The position numbers and the translations under genes were made by a program. A stretch of DNA of 64,000 bases from Planctomycetota bacterium (GTDB lineage: Bacteria; Planctomycetota; UBA1135; GCA-002686595): the NCBI GenBank assembly GCA_016779225.1, contig JADHNZ010000002.1, positions 1 through 64,000 on the forward strand, written 5' to 3'. This document shows positions 1-8,729 of the stretch, in pieces. The number at the start of each line of letters is the position of its first letter. Within the stretch, counting starts at the first letter, position 1. The notes under the pieces are model-generated. The model was not told the origin of the DNA and did not search any database. It worked only from the letters and a program-made list of their open reading frames with translations.

Positions 1-1
1 A

Positions 2-382
2 GGACCCTGGGGGAGGCTGACCCTCGAAGGCGTCGATGAGGCCTGGCTCGAGGGCGTGCGCCTCGAGGCCGCCGCGCTCCGGGGCCTGCGGCTGTTCGGC
101 ATGGAGCGCGGCGCCCCGAGCAGCGAGGGGCTGCTGCTCGAGCTGGTCGTGCCGGAGTCCGGGGCGCTCCTCTCCGTGCGGATGGAGACGCCGCTCGCGG
201 TCCTCGACCTCGACGCGGATGGGCTGCGCGCGTCCCGCGCCGTGCCCTCGCACCGCGGCGATCGGCTGCGCATCGAGCTCGAGCATGCCTTCGGCGCTTG
301 GCGTGAGTCGCGCGGCGAAGACGCGCCAGGGAGCGGGGGCGCCGAGCCCCCGCCTGCCGATGAGGAGGAGCATGGGCACTGA
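2..382 (+). CDS. C-terminal part of an unknown protein (5' end outside window)
   Basis: The reading frame is open from base 2 and ends at TGA 380-382, so only the last 126 residues are visible. GC at third positions is near total and the amino-acid pattern (alternating Leu/Val/Glu strands, then a Gly/Pro/Glu-rich tail ending in EEHGH) looks like real protein rather than a shadow of the following gene. An internal ATG at 56 exists, but the protein-like sequence continues upstream of it. The next gene starts inside this one, so they are probably translationally coupled. I do not recognise a family; no catalytic motif is visible. Confidence 0.6.
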   Translation, partial: GPWGRLTLEGVDEAWLEGVRLEAAALRGLRLFGMERGAPSSEGLLLELVVPESGALLSVRMETPLAVLDLDADGLRASRAVPSHRGDRLRIELEHAFGAWRESRGEDAPGSGGAEPPPADEEEHGH

Positions 383-2435
383 GCGCACGGGCGCCGAGCG
401 CGACGCGGCCGCGGGAGCTGGCTCCGCCTTCGAGGCGGAGGGGGCGCCCTGCGCTCCGCCGCACTGGGCGTGGGTCCTCGTGCTCCTGCTGGCGCTGCTG
501 CCCCGCGCGGTGCGCTGGGGCGAGCGCCTCGAGGATCCGGACCTGCGCTCGCCCGCGGTCGATGCACACTGGCACGACGCCTACGCGCGCGAGCTGGCGG
601 GCACCGGCTCGTCCTGGCCCGAGGGCTTCCCCGTGGAGACCGTGACGGCCGAGCCCCTGCACCGTCCGCCCGGCTATCCCTGGTTCCTCGCCCTGCTCTA
701 CCGCATCAGCGGGGGCAGCACCGCCTTCGCCCTCGCCGTGCAGCACCTGCTGGGGCTCGCATCGGTCGCGCTCGTGGGCCTCGTGGCCTCACGCCTTGCG
801 GGGTCCTGGGCGGGGCTGGCCGCCGCGGGCCTGTTCGGCCTCACCTGGCTCCCGGTCCACTTCGAGGGTGAGCTGCACGCGCCCGCCCTGCTCACGCTCC
901 TGAGCCTGGGGGGCCTCACCCTGGCCACGACGCCCTCGGGTGCCGCACCGTCCGCGCGCCGCGGCTTCCTCGCAGGGCTGCTGTTCGCGGCCGCCACGCT
1001 CACGCGGCCGAACGCGCTCTTGCCGGGGCTCGCCGTGGCCGCATGGCGGGCGCGCGTCAGCGGTCCGCGGGCGGCGCTGCCGCTGCTTGCCGGGCTCCTC
1101 CTCGCGCCCGTGCCCAGCCTGGTGCGTAACCTGGCCGCAGCCGGCGAGCCCGTGCCCATGACCACGGCGTTCGGCATCAACCTCTTCCTCGGTCAGCGGC
1201 CCGAGGCCCGCGGCGTGATCGACAGCGACCTCGGTCCCGAGCTCGATCACCTGCAGTACCGCACCTGCTTCGACTGGCCCCAGGTCGTGGCGCGGGTCGA
1301 GGCCCGGGAGGGGCAGCCCCTCGGTCACGCCGGCGCGGACCGGGTGCTGCGCGGGCGCGCCCTGGCCAGCATGGCTGCCGAGCCCGTGGGAGTCCTTGCG
1401 CGCACGGCCCTCAAGGCGGGCCTCCTGCTGGGCGCACGCGAGGTCCCGCACAACAAGGAGGTCGAGGCCGAGCGGCGGCGCTCTGCGTCGCGTCTGTTCG
1501 CGCCCCTCTCGTTCCCTGCTCTGCTCGCGCTGGCTGGGATCGGCCTCGCGCTCGGGCCCCGGCGGCGGCTCGCCCCGGCCTCATGCTGGGTCCTGTTCTG
1601 GGCGCTCTCGATCCTGCCGTTCTTCGTGGCGGCCCGCTACCGCGAGCCGCTCCTCCCGGTGCTGGCCATCCCCGCGGGGGCAGGTCTCGTGGTCCTTGCT
1701 CAGCGCGCGCGCGCTGGGCGCGTCTGGGCCGTCGGGCTGCCGCTGCTGGCCCTGCCCTTCGCCCTCGACCGCCTCGTGACCGTGGACCTCGGCGTGCCTG
1801 GCGTGAAGGACCGCCTCGACCAGGGGCGCGCGTGGTTCCGCCTGGGCCAGCAGGGGGAGGCGCGGGCTGCGTTCGATGAGGCCCTTGCCCTCCAGCCGGA
1901 CCTGCCCGAGGCGCTCTATGAGCGGGCCCTGGTGGACCTCGCCGAGGAGCGCTGGCGCGAGGGCGCCGCCCGACTCGAGCAGGTGCTCAGCGCCCGCCCG
2001 GATCACCCCAAGGCGGCCGCCAATCTCGCGCGGCTCCTGGCGGAGGGGCGCACGGCCGCGCCCGACCGGCCGCGGGCAGCGCGCCTCCTGGCCGTCGCCC
2101 TGAGGGGGGAGGGGCCGGTGCCCCAGTACCTCGCCCTCGGCCAGCCCCTGCTGCTCGGGCTTGCGACGGCACCCCAGGCCGAAGCTCGGGACGGGGCAGC
2201 CGCGCTCGAGCTGGGCGAGGCCCTCGTTGCCGCCTGCGGTGCCGCGGACGGCATGTCCCTTGCCCTGCGTGCGGCGGCCCTTGCCGAGGTGGGGCGCTTC
2301 GATGACGCCGAGCGCGACGCTGGGGCCGCCGAGGCTGCAGCGCGCGCAGCCAACAATCCCGGAGCCGCGCGCGCGGCTGCCGAGCAGCGCGCCCTCTACG
2401 CCCGCCGCCAGCCCCTGCGGATCCCTGACCGATGA
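372..2435 (+). CDS. GT-C type membrane glycosyltransferase (family 39/83-like) with C-terminal TPRs
   Basis: About 687 aa. A short charged N-terminus precedes a first membrane segment (residues ~32-47), then a luminal loop containing DAHWHDAYAREL and the HRPPGYPWFLALLY signature typical of dolichyl-phosphate-mannose/undecaprenyl-phosphate-sugar dependent GT-C enzymes (PMT, ArnT). Roughly ten further hydrophobic segments follow. Residues ~480-570 form TPR-like repeats (the pattern A-W-F-R-L-G...A-L-Q-P-D recurs), ending in a soluble Ala-rich tail. The likely role is transfer of a sugar from a polyprenyl phosphate on the outer face of the membrane. ATG 372 is chosen because AGGAGG lies at 363-368; ATG 360 is also possible. 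The start overlaps the upstream stop, and the stop overlaps the sulfatase-like gene by 4 bases. The acceptor cannot be told from sequence. Confidence 0.78.
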   Translation: MGTERTGAERDAAAGAGSAFEAEGAPCAPPHWAWVLVLLLALLPRAVRWGERLEDPDLRSPAVDAHWHDAYARELAGTGSSWPEGFPVETVTAEPLHRPPGYPWFLALLYRISGGSTAFALAVQHLLGLASVALVGLVASRLAGSWAGLAAAGLFGLTWLPVHFEGELHAPALLTLLSLGGLTLATTPSGAAPSARRGFLAGLLFAAATLTRPNALLPGLAVAAWRARVSGPRAALPLLAGLLLAPVPSLVRNLAAAGEPVPMTTAFGINLFLGQRPEARGVIDSDLGPELDHLQYRTCFDWPQVVARVEAREGQPLGHAGADRVLRGRALASMAAEPVGVLARTALKAGLLLGAREVPHNKEVEAERRRSASRLFAPLSFPALLALAGIGLALGPRRRLAPASCWVLFWALSILPFFVAARYREPLLPVLAIPAGAGLVVLAQRARAGRVWAVGLPLLALPFALDRLVTVDLGVPGVKDRLDQGRAWFRLGQQGEARAAFDEALALQPDLPEALYERALVDLAEERWREGAARLEQVLSARPDHPKAAANLARLLAEGRTAAPDRPRAARLLAVALRGEGPVPQYLALGQPLLLGLATAPQAEARDGAAALELGEALVAACGAADGMSLALRAAALAEVGRFDDAERDAGAAEAAARAANNPGAARAAAEQRALYARRQPLRIPDR

Positions 2436-3790
2436 ACCCCCGCTTCCCCCGCTCGGCCCTCGCCGCGCTCGCGCTGACTCTGGCCGCCTGCTCCGAGGCG
2501 AGGCGACCCAATGTGCTGTTCATCGTCGTGGACACCCTGCGCGCGGACCGCGTGGGTCTGCTGGGCCAGGAGCGGGGCACGACGCCGTACCTGCAGCGCT
2601 TCGCGGCCGACGCGACGCGCTTCGAGGCGTGCCACTCCCACGCGCCCTGGACCCTGCCCTCCTGCGCGGCGCTCCTGAGCGGGCGGCATCCGGCGGAGCA
2701 CGGGGCCGGGGGGAGCCTCGCCGAGGGCATGCGTCGTCTCGCGGACGGGGTGCGGACCCTTCCCGGCGTGTTCGGCGCTGCCGGGTATGCCACGCACGCG
2801 ATCGTCAATGTCGCGTTCCTCGGGGAGGAGTTCGGCGTGACCCGGGAGTTCGGCAGCCTCGACGCCGTGCACTTCAACTCGAACACGGAGGTGCGCCGCG
2901 CGGAGCCCACCACGGACGCGGCCCTGCGCTGGCTGGGCGAGCGGGAGGGACAGGAGCCCTTCTTCCTGTTCGTCCACTACTTCGATCCCCACGCGGTCTA
3001 TGACCCGCCCCAGCCCTTCCGTCGCAGGTTCGCAGAGCCCGAGGATCGGGACGACAGCTCCTGGGTGTTCGGGACGCGCCAGCACATGATGGCCCTTCGT
3101 GCGGGCCAGCTCCGCATCGACGAGCGCACGCTCACCCGCGCGGAGGCGCTCTACGACGGCGAGGTGGCGTACACTGACGCGGCCCTCGGGCGGCTCCTCG
3201 ACGGCCTCGCCGCCGCGGGCCTCGCAGAGGACACCGTCGTCGTGATCACCGGGGACCACGGCGAGGAGTTCGGCGACCACGGCGGCTTCGAGCACGGGCA
3301 CACGCTCTTCGACGAGCTGACCCATGTGCCGCTGCTCGTCCGCGCCCCGGGGTACGAGCCCGGGGTCGTTCCTACGGATGTTCGTCATGTGGACCTCGCG
3401 CCGACCCTGTGCGAGCTTGCCGACCTTGCGCCGGACCCCGGCTTCGTCGGGCGCAGCCTCGTGCCCGGGCTCGCGGGGGAGGCCCTCACCGCGCGCCCCG
3501 TGCTCGCCCAGGGGAACATGTGGGGGCCCGCGCTCACCTCCTGGCGGGAGGGCGGCTGGAAGCTCGTGCGTGAGCCCGGCCGCGACCGGCTGTTCCACAC
3601 GGCGGAGGATCCGGCCGAGCTCCAGGACCGCGCGGCGGACTCCCCGGAGCAGCTGGGGCGGCTGGCGGCAGGCCTGGCCCGTGCCCTCGCGGGGTTCCGC
3701 GCCCTCGGCAGCGGCTCACAGGTGGCCATTGACGGCGAGCTGCTGGAGTGGATGCAGCAGATGGGGTACGCCGGGGGCGAGGAGCGCTAG
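2432..3790 (+). CDS. Sulfatase-superfamily lipoprotein lacking the formylglycine Cys/Ser
   Basis: 452 aa. A lipoprotein signal ends in LAAC (Cys20), placing the enzyme outside the cytoplasmic membrane. The alkaline-phosphatase/sulfatase fold is marked by NVLFIVVDTLRADR near the N-terminus (first metal ligands), by ITGDHGEEFGDHG around residues 272-284 (metal-binding Asp-His) and by the downstream GHTLFDELTHVPLLVR block. The active-site segment reads TLPSCAALLSGR, so the position of the formylglycine-forming Cys/Ser in the C/S-x-P-S-R motif is Thr, and the Arg is Cys. Thr is the nucleophile in several phospho- and phosphoglycerol transferases of this superfamily, so phosphatase or transferase activity is as likely as sulfatase activity. 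It overlaps the glycosyltransferase gene by ATGA, suggesting a shared role in modifying a surface glycan. Confidence 0.8.
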   Translation: MNPRFPRSALAALALTLAACSEARRPNVLFIVVDTLRADRVGLLGQERGTTPYLQRFAADATRFEACHSHAPWTLPSCAALLSGRHPAEHGAGGSLAEGMRRLADGVRTLPGVFGAAGYATHAIVNVAFLGEEFGVTREFGSLDAVHFNSNTEVRRAEPTTDAALRWLGEREGQEPFFLFVHYFDPHAVYDPPQPFRRRFAEPEDRDDSSWVFGTRQHMMALRAGQLRIDERTLTRAEALYDGEVAYTDAALGRLLDGLAAAGLAEDTVVVITGDHGEEFGDHGGFEHGHTLFDELTHVPLLVRAPGYEPGVVPTDVRHVDLAPTLCELADLAPDPGFVGRSLVPGLAGEALTARPVLAQGNMWGPALTSWREGGWKLVREPGRDRLFHTAEDPAELQDRAADSPEQLGRLAAGLARALAGFRALGSGSQVAIDGELLEWMQQMGYAGGEER

Positions 3791-3810
3791 CCCGCGGGTG
3801 CGTCCGCGGG
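3791..3810 (+). terminator. GC-rich hairpin after the sulfatase-like gene
   Basis: Perfect 7-bp inverted repeat CCCGCGG/CCGCGGG with a 6-base loop, starting one base after the stop codon at 3790. No U-tract follows, so this may be an intrinsic-like or Rho-assisted 3' end, or just RNA stabilisation. Confidence 0.35.
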
Positions 3811-3856
3811 GCATCCAGCACGCGAGCGCTCACGAAAGAAAGGGAGGCGTCCTGCG

Positions 3857-3862
3857 TAGGAT
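3857..3862 (+). promoter_or_regulatory. -10-like box TAGGAT
   Basis: TAGGAT matches TANNNT and sits 9 bases before ATG 3872, after a hairpin and an 80-base gap, so a new transcript may start here with little or no leader. No convincing -35 box is visible. Confidence 0.35.
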
Positions 3863-3871
3863 GCTCCTGCC

Positions 3872-6800
3872 ATGGCTCGTCCCCAGCGCAACCTGCTCCT
3901 CCTCGCCCTGCCGCTCCTGGTCCTTGGGGCGGTGGGGGCGCTCCTCATGGGAGGCGATCCTCCCGCCGAGCCGAGCGCCCTCGGGGGCGGCCTCGAGGGG
4001 CCCGCTGCCGGACCGCCCTCCGGCGGCGGAGAGGTGGCCGAGCTCACCGGGCCCGGACCGGAGGCCGGCGGTGACTCCCCGGAGGCCGCGGTCCGTAGCA
4101 TTGCCGAGGATGAGTTCGCCGCGGCCGAGGATCCCGACGCCCCCGGGCGCGCCCGGGCCCGCGCCCAGGGCAAGGTCCCGCGCGACTCGCACTGGGTCGA
4201 GGGCCGGGTGACCTTCCCGGACGGAACCCCCCTCGATGAGGAGATCCGCGTGGTGGCCGGAGGGCGTCGCTTCCGCACCCTGCGCGGCCAGCCCGAGGAG
4301 TACATGGGCTCGGTGGACCGCGAGGGCCGCTTCCGGGTCGCGTTCGCCAATGGCACCCGCAAGGGCCGCCTCTGGGTCGATGCGAAGTACGCCTACATGA
4401 GCCGTCCCGTTGTGGTGGACCCCACCGCCGAGGAGGAGATCGCCGATGTCGTGCTCGAGCCGTCGCTCGGCGGGCGCCTCGAGGTGGAGGTCGTCCCGCC
4501 GCGGGTCGCCCTGGGCGATGCTTCGTTCTACGACGATGTGACGGTGGAGGTCCGCGCGGACCGGCGCTGGTCCCAGGTTCCTCCCAAGGACGGCCTGCGC
4601 CTCGAGGAGAACCGCTTCGCCGTCGGAGGACTTGCTCCCGGCGTGACGCTCCTCGCCGAGGCGCGGCACCCGGAGTTCGCGAACGGGGAGACCAAGGGCA
4701 TCGAGGTCGTGGCGGGCGAGACCCAGTTCGTCGTGGTCTCGTTCGACCTGGGTGCGACGATTGCGGGTGAGGTCCTGAACGCCGAGGGGGAGCGCGTTCC
4801 CCAGGCCCGGGTCCTCGCCATGACCACCGAGCAGGCGAGCCGCCGCAACCCCTTCATGAACGAGGAGGTGGACGAGCAGAGCGAGGAGGGCGACGGCTCT
4901 TTCGCCCTGGAGGGCGTGCCGGCGGGCGAGCTGGTTCTCGTCATCGAGGCCGATGGCTACCTCGAGGGGCGCTACGAGCTCGGCGAGGTGCGCAACGGCG
5001 AGCGGCGTGAGGGGCTGCAGGTGCGCTTGGACCGGGGCAACCTCGTGGCCGGCGTCGTGCAGTGGCCGGATGGCTCTCCGGCGCGGGGTGCGCTGGTTCG
5101 GATCTCTCAGCGCGGCGGCTTCGGCGGTTGGGATGTCGAGCGGATCATGGGGGAGACCAAGGTCGGTGAGGACGGCCGGTTCCAGTTCAGCGCGCTGCTG
5201 GATGGGATGTGCCAGCTGCAGGCCAGCAGCTTCGAACGGGGCTACGAGCCTCCTGCCGATGCGAGCCTGCGCGAGCGGCTGCTGGATCCGCCTCCGCTCT
5301 GGCGCGCGGTCGCGGCGGATGTGAACCCCGGCACGCTGAACCTCGTGATGGACCTCTCCGAGGGCACGGCCCTCGCGGGGCGCGTGGTGGACGAGACCGG
5401 CGAGCCGGTGCGCTCCTTCCAGATCATCGCCACGCCGAGCGAGAACGACATCCTGTCGACCTCGGCGCGCAAGGCCGTCAAGGATCGCTTCCGCGCCAAG
5501 GACGGCTCCTTCGTGCTCGAGGGCCTGCCCCTGGGCAAGTGGGTCGTGACGGCCCGCGGTCTGGGCTACGGCGACGGCGCGGAGGTCGAGGTCTCCGCGC
5601 CGCGTGATGAGCCGGTGGAGATTGTCCTGCCCAGGGAGTGCCAGCTCGCGGGCAAGGTGCTGGATCCGGACGGGAAGCCCGTCGAGGATGTCTGGGTCAC
5701 CGTGGAGCACGGGGCGGGGAACACCGCCCGCACCCAGTCCGGTGAGGAGGGCGCGTTCAGCGCGCCGCGCCTCAACCCCGGGGTGGCTCAGGTGAGCGCC
5801 AGCGGAGGCGGCTGGGCCAAGAGCTCTCCGGTGGAGGTGGTCCTGGCCGCGGGCGAGGAGCGCGACGACCTGGTGGTGTACCTGCGTCGTGGTGGGGAGC
5901 TCACGGTCCTCGTGCACCCTGCGGCCGCTCCGATCGCCGGCCGCAGCGTCCAGCTCAACGGCTCGGGCTGGCGGATGGAGGAGACCGACGCCGACGGCAA
6001 GGTCGTCTTCAAGGGGCTCGACCCCGGTGACTATGAGGTGACGCTCCAGCCGGCAGGTGGCGACGACTTCGGCGGGCGCGGCTGGATGCAGCGCATGGCG
6101 AACCAGAAGAAGGTCCAGGTGAGCCTCGCGGACCAGCAGCGCGTGCAGGTGGTCCTCGGGGAGCCGTCGGCCACTGCCGTGCAGGTCTCCGGGCGCGTCA
6201 CCTCGGGCGGAGAGCCCGTCGGGAACGCGGCGGTCACGGTGACCCCGGCGGGAGGGGGCGACCCCGTGGCGGCCATCCAGGGCGATGCCTCCGGGGCCTA
6301 CTCGCTCACGATCGACGAGCCTGGCGAGTATCGCTTCCTCGTTGGGCGCGACTGGCAGAGCCAGAGCGTGTTCACGCGCGAGGTTCCGGCCGGGCCGACG
6401 CACTCCCTCGACTTCGACCTGCCGACGCTCTCGATCTCGGGCGTCGTGCGCGGCGCGGGGGGGGAGCTCGTGGCGGAGGCGAACCTGACCCTGACCCCCG
6501 ACGCCAACAACGGCCAGGGCGGCAACGCCCGCTTCATGGGCGTGCGCCGTGTGGCGACCGACGCGGGCGGGGGCTATGTCTTCCCCAATGTCTCTCCCGG
6601 CTCGTACACGATCCGCGTGGCCGATTCCCGGCGAGGTGATCAGCGTGCCGGGCACCTGCTGCGCGAGGGCGTGGTGCTGGGGGAGGAGGCGCTGGTCCTC
6701 GATCTCGACCTGCCCCCTGCGGGCGGCGTGGAGGGGACCTGCCGCGATGGGGCCGGGCAGCCGATCGGCCGGGCCCGGATCGAGGTCACGGCGGCCTCAG

Positions 6801-6979
6801 GTGTGTCCCTGCGCTCCTTCAGCCGGGACTTCAGCCGTCCCGGCGGCGCCTACACCCTCGAGGGCCTCCCGGCCGGCGAGGTGTTCGTCGAGGCGACCCA
6901 GGGAGTTCGGACCTCCGGCCGGGTCTCGGTGCAGGTCCCTGCGGGCGGCAAGGCCTCCCTGGACCTGGTCTTGGAGTGA
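3872..6979 (+). CDS. Large membrane-anchored protein with carboxypeptidase-regulatory-like repeats
   Basis: 1035 aa. An N-terminal hydrophobic segment (residues ~7-26) acts as an uncleaved anchor or signal. A Pro/Gly/Glu-rich spacer follows, then a string of about eight to ten beta-sandwich repeats of the CarboxypepD_reg / SdrD B-like type. Each is marked by phrases such as G-x-V-x-x-x-x-G-x-P-V ... D-x-x-G-x-F-x-x-x-x-L-x-P-G. Typical copies are near residues 108-160, 295-375, 385-450, 495-560, 570-640, 765-835 and 840-920. Such proteins are usually extracellular and structural or adhesive; no enzyme motif is seen. It is monocistronic as far as spacing shows. The very long open frame on the opposite strand (3830-6655) is a shadow of this GC3-biased gene. 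The specific role is unknown. Confidence 0.75.
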   Translation: MARPQRNLLLLALPLLVLGAVGALLMGGDPPAEPSALGGGLEGPAAGPPSGGGEVAELTGPGPEAGGDSPEAAVRSIAEDEFAAAEDPDAPGRARARAQGKVPRDSHWVEGRVTFPDGTPLDEEIRVVAGGRRFRTLRGQPEEYMGSVDREGRFRVAFANGTRKGRLWVDAKYAYMSRPVVVDPTAEEEIADVVLEPSLGGRLEVEVVPPRVALGDASFYDDVTVEVRADRRWSQVPPKDGLRLEENRFAVGGLAPGVTLLAEARHPEFANGETKGIEVVAGETQFVVVSFDLGATIAGEVLNAEGERVPQARVLAMTTEQASRRNPFMNEEVDEQSEEGDGSFALEGVPAGELVLVIEADGYLEGRYELGEVRNGERREGLQVRLDRGNLVAGVVQWPDGSPARGALVRISQRGGFGGWDVERIMGETKVGEDGRFQFSALLDGMCQLQASSFERGYEPPADASLRERLLDPPPLWRAVAADVNPGTLNLVMDLSEGTALAGRVVDETGEPVRSFQIIATPSENDILSTSARKAVKDRFRAKDGSFVLEGLPLGKWVVTARGLGYGDGAEVEVSAPRDEPVEIVLPRECQLAGKVLDPDGKPVEDVWVTVEHGAGNTARTQSGEEGAFSAPRLNPGVAQVSASGGGWAKSSPVEVVLAAGEERDDLVVYLRRGGELTVLVHPAAAPIAGRSVQLNGSGWRMEETDADGKVVFKGLDPGDYEVTLQPAGGDDFGGRGWMQRMANQKKVQVSLADQQRVQVVLGEPSATAVQVSGRVTSGGEPVGNAAVTVTPAGGGDPVAAIQGDASGAYSLTIDEPGEYRFLVGRDWQSQSVFTREVPAGPTHSLDFDLPTLSISGVVRGAGGELVAEANLTLTPDANNGQGGNARFMGVRRVATDAGGGYVFPNVSPGSYTIRVADSRRGDQRAGHLLREGVVLGEEALVLDLDLPPAGGVEGTCRDGAGQPIGRARIEVTAASGVSLRSFSRDFSRPGGAYTLEGLPAGEVFVEATQGVRTSGRVSVQVPAGGKASLDLVLE

Positions 6980-7016
6980 CCCCGCCCGGAGCAGGGCAGC
7001 GCCCTGGGACCGGCGC

Positions 7017-7130
7017 TCAGGAGCGCCTCTCCGCTGCGGCGGCCGCAGCGCAGAGGGCGAGGCAGTAGACGAGGCCGAGAGTCAGGTAAGCAGTGAAGAG
7101 GGTCGTGGGTCTTTGGGGGGCCCGCGACAT
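7017..7130 (-). CDS. Possible 37-aa single-pass membrane peptide
   Basis: A short frame starting at ATG 7130 encodes a basic N-terminus, then one hydrophobic segment containing LTLGLVYCLALCAAAAAA and a charged ERRS tail. The topology is plausible for a small membrane protein. It lies 140 bases downstream of the end of the other small membrane protein on the same strand. There is no homology evidence, and such frames arise by chance in Ala/Leu-rich GC-rich DNA, so this is tentative. Confidence 0.25.
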   Translation of the reverse strand: MSRAPQRPTTLFTAYLTLGLVYCLALCAAAAAAERRS

Positions 7131-7270
7131 CGGGCCTGATCGAAGCTGAGGCGGGAGTCGGTGTTCCCGGGTCCGCGTGGTGGGCGGGACGGGTGAAGCG
7201 TGGGGCGGGCGCAAGGACGCGGCGGGGTGCCGCTCTCGGCCCCTTCCGCCGCGGGCGGCCGCGGCAGGTC

Positions 7271-7633
7271 TCAGGAGGCGCGCCGCGCGGGCTCGCGCTC
7301 GGCCGGGGCGGTGGATGCCGGGACGGCGGAGGGGAGCGGAGCCTGCACCTGGTCCAGGTCGTGCTGCGCCAGGGCGGCGGCCACTTCCTGGTGCCCCCCG
7401 GAGACGGGCTTAGCCTCGCGCCGCGCGCTGCGCCGGCTGCTGCTCGAGCGCCTGCGGCTGCGCCGGCGACGCCCCTGGGAGGGGCTTGCGAGGAGGCGGC
7501 CCTGGATGCGGACCCGCTCCTCCTGGATCCAGGCGGAGCGGCGCTGGCTCTCGTGGACAATCCAGGCAAGGGCCCAGGTGGCGACGGTCAAGGAGGCCAG
7601 GAGGCCCAGTGCGAGATTAGGGGATATCGGCAT
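7271..7633 (-). CDS. Small membrane protein with basic cytoplasmic tail
   Basis: 120 aa. One hydrophobic segment near the N-terminus (ALGLLASLTVATWALAWIV, residues ~8-26) is followed by a charged helix (QRRSAWIQEERVRIQGR) and a long Arg/Ser-rich, then Ala/Pro-rich, disordered tail. I recognise no family. A promoter-like pair (GTGACT, 17 bases, GATAAT) lies just upstream on the same strand, which supports a real gene. It is divergent from the anti-sigma-like gene at 7762. Function unknown. Confidence 0.5.
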   Translation of the reverse strand: MPISPNLALGLLASLTVATWALAWIVHESQRRSAWIQEERVRIQGRLLASPSQGRRRRSRRRSSSSRRSARREAKPVSGGHQEVAAALAQHDLDQVQAPLPSAVPASTAPAEREPARRAS

Positions 7634-7645
7634 GATGCTTGGGTG

Positions 7646-7674
7646 ATTATCGGTGACCGTGCCCTGGCAGTCAC
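7646..7674 (-). promoter_or_regulatory. Sigma70-like promoter for the 120-aa membrane protein
   Basis: Read on the minus strand: GTGACT (7674-7669), 17-base spacer, GATAAT (7651-7646), then 12 bases to ATG at 7633. Five of six -10 bases and four of six -35 bases match the consensus, unusually AT-rich for this window. Confidence 0.45.
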
Positions 7675-7749
7675 GGATTGGGTCGACCCCGAGGCCCCGG
7701 ATCCCATCGCTGGGAATGGCCGGCGCCTCCCGGACGCCCTGGCCTTGGG

Positions 7750-7755
7750 GACAAT
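7750..7755 (+). promoter_or_regulatory. -10-like GACAAT inside GGGG-ACAAT-CCCC
   Basis: GACAAT ends six bases before ATG 7762, the spacing expected for a leaderless transcript. It lies within a short GGGG/CCCC inverted repeat (7747-7759). No -35 box is evident. Confidence 0.35.
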
Positions 7756-7761
7756 CCCCCC

Positions 7762-8493
7762 ATGCGCCTTGTTCCCTTCCTTGCCGGGCTCGTCCTGGGC
7801 GGCGTTCTCGCGGTCGTGCTGCGTCCGGGCCCGGGAGCTCGAGAGGTCAGCCGGACCACGGCCCCCTCCGCGGCCGCTCCTACGGCTCCGGCCGAGGCCG
7901 CGAGCGATGCGGTGGCAACGACTCCCTCGGGCCCCGAGGTCCCGTCTGGTGAGTCCGAGGGCCGCGAGCCGGCCCTGGGTGCAGCGCAGCTGCGCGAGCT
8001 CGAGGAGCTGAGAGCCTGGACGCAGGGCCGCGAGCAGGAGCTCCTGACCGAGCTGGACCAGGCGTACTCCCGCTACGAGCAGCAGGTCCTCGCCAGCATC
8101 CCCCTCACCGCCGAGCAGGTGCTCGAGGGCCTCCAGGCCGGCGCGCCAGACCTGGTCCATCGGGTCCTCGAGCCGGGCGGCGACCCCGCCGCGGGGGGCG
8201 GGGTGGGCGAGCTCTTCTGGTCCCCGTCTCGGGGCTCGGGGGTGCTGACGGTGGAGGGCCTGCAGGTGCCTGCCGGGACCAGCCTGCAGGCGTTCGTCGT
8301 GGATGCGAAGCGGCCGGACGATGCGCCCGTGCCCGTGGCCCTGTTCACCGTTGGGGGGAGCGAGCGGACCGTCGTCGAGCTGCGGCCCGCACTGCCTCTG
8401 GGGCAGGTGGCCCAGGTCCTGGTGACGGCCGAGGCCGCGGGTGGGCGCGTGGTCTCGCTGCAAGAGCGCCTGCTGCTGGTCTCCCTCCGCTGA
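7762..8493 (+). CDS. Membrane protein with anti-sigma-K (RskA)-like C-terminal domain
   Basis: 243 aa. An N-terminal hydrophobic anchor (MRLVPFLAGLVLGGVLAVVL) is followed by an Ala/Pro/Ser linker and a coiled-coil-like helical stretch (residues ~75-115). The C-terminal beta domain (~140-243) has the pattern of RskA C-terminal domains: a Trp/Ser-Pro start (FWSPSRGSGVLTVEGL), LQAFVVD in place of YQLWLID, and a final VLVTAEAAGG in place of the usual tlEpaGG. No cytoplasmic zinc-binding anti-sigma domain and no adjacent ECF sigma factor is present, so it may be only the extracytoplasmic sensor-type domain on an anchor. ATG 7762 is chosen over the upstream in-frame ATG 7678 because it begins with a proper signal/anchor. 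Confidence 0.6.
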   Translation: MRLVPFLAGLVLGGVLAVVLRPGPGAREVSRTTAPSAAAPTAPAEAASDAVATTPSGPEVPSGESEGREPALGAAQLRELEELRAWTQGREQELLTELDQAYSRYEQQVLASIPLTAEQVLEGLQAGAPDLVHRVLEPGGDPAAGGGVGELFWSPSRGSGVLTVEGLQVPAGTSLQAFVVDAKRPDDAPVPVALFTVGGSERTVVELRPALPLGQVAQVLVTAEAAGGRVVSLQERLLLVSLR

Positions 8494-8509
8494 CGGGCGA
8501 AGGGACGGA

Positions 8510-8549
8510 GGAGGGCCGGGGACTGTGGAGGGCTGGGGACTGCGGAGGG
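8510..8549 (+). repeat. 17-base tandem repeat, about 2.4 copies, in a 363-base gene-free gap
   Basis: Two copies of GGAGGGCYGGGGACTGY lie at 8510-8526 and 8527-8543, with a third partial copy (GGAGGG) to 8549. Apart from this and the terminator at 8730, the stretch 8494-8856 holds nothing I can identify. Confidence 0.6.
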
Positions 8550-8729
8550 ACCGCACCGGGAGCCCTTCCCGGCCGGGCTTCGTTTCCCAGTCCTGGGAGC
8601 AGGGGGCGCGTAGGGGCACGAGGGGAGGCCCGTGGAGAACCGGCCGCCCGCAGCGCATGGGGAGAGGCTGGAAGGCGCCCCGCCCGCGGCCTAGAGGTTC
8701 GTAGCCCGGGGGATCGCTCCAACGGGCAT

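Noticed and set aside
3830-6655. 941-codon open frame on the minus strand opposite the repeat protein
   Set aside because: It mirrors a gene with extreme GC3 bias; its translation is His/Arg/Gly/Leu-rich without domain patterns, while the plus-strand product has clear repeats.
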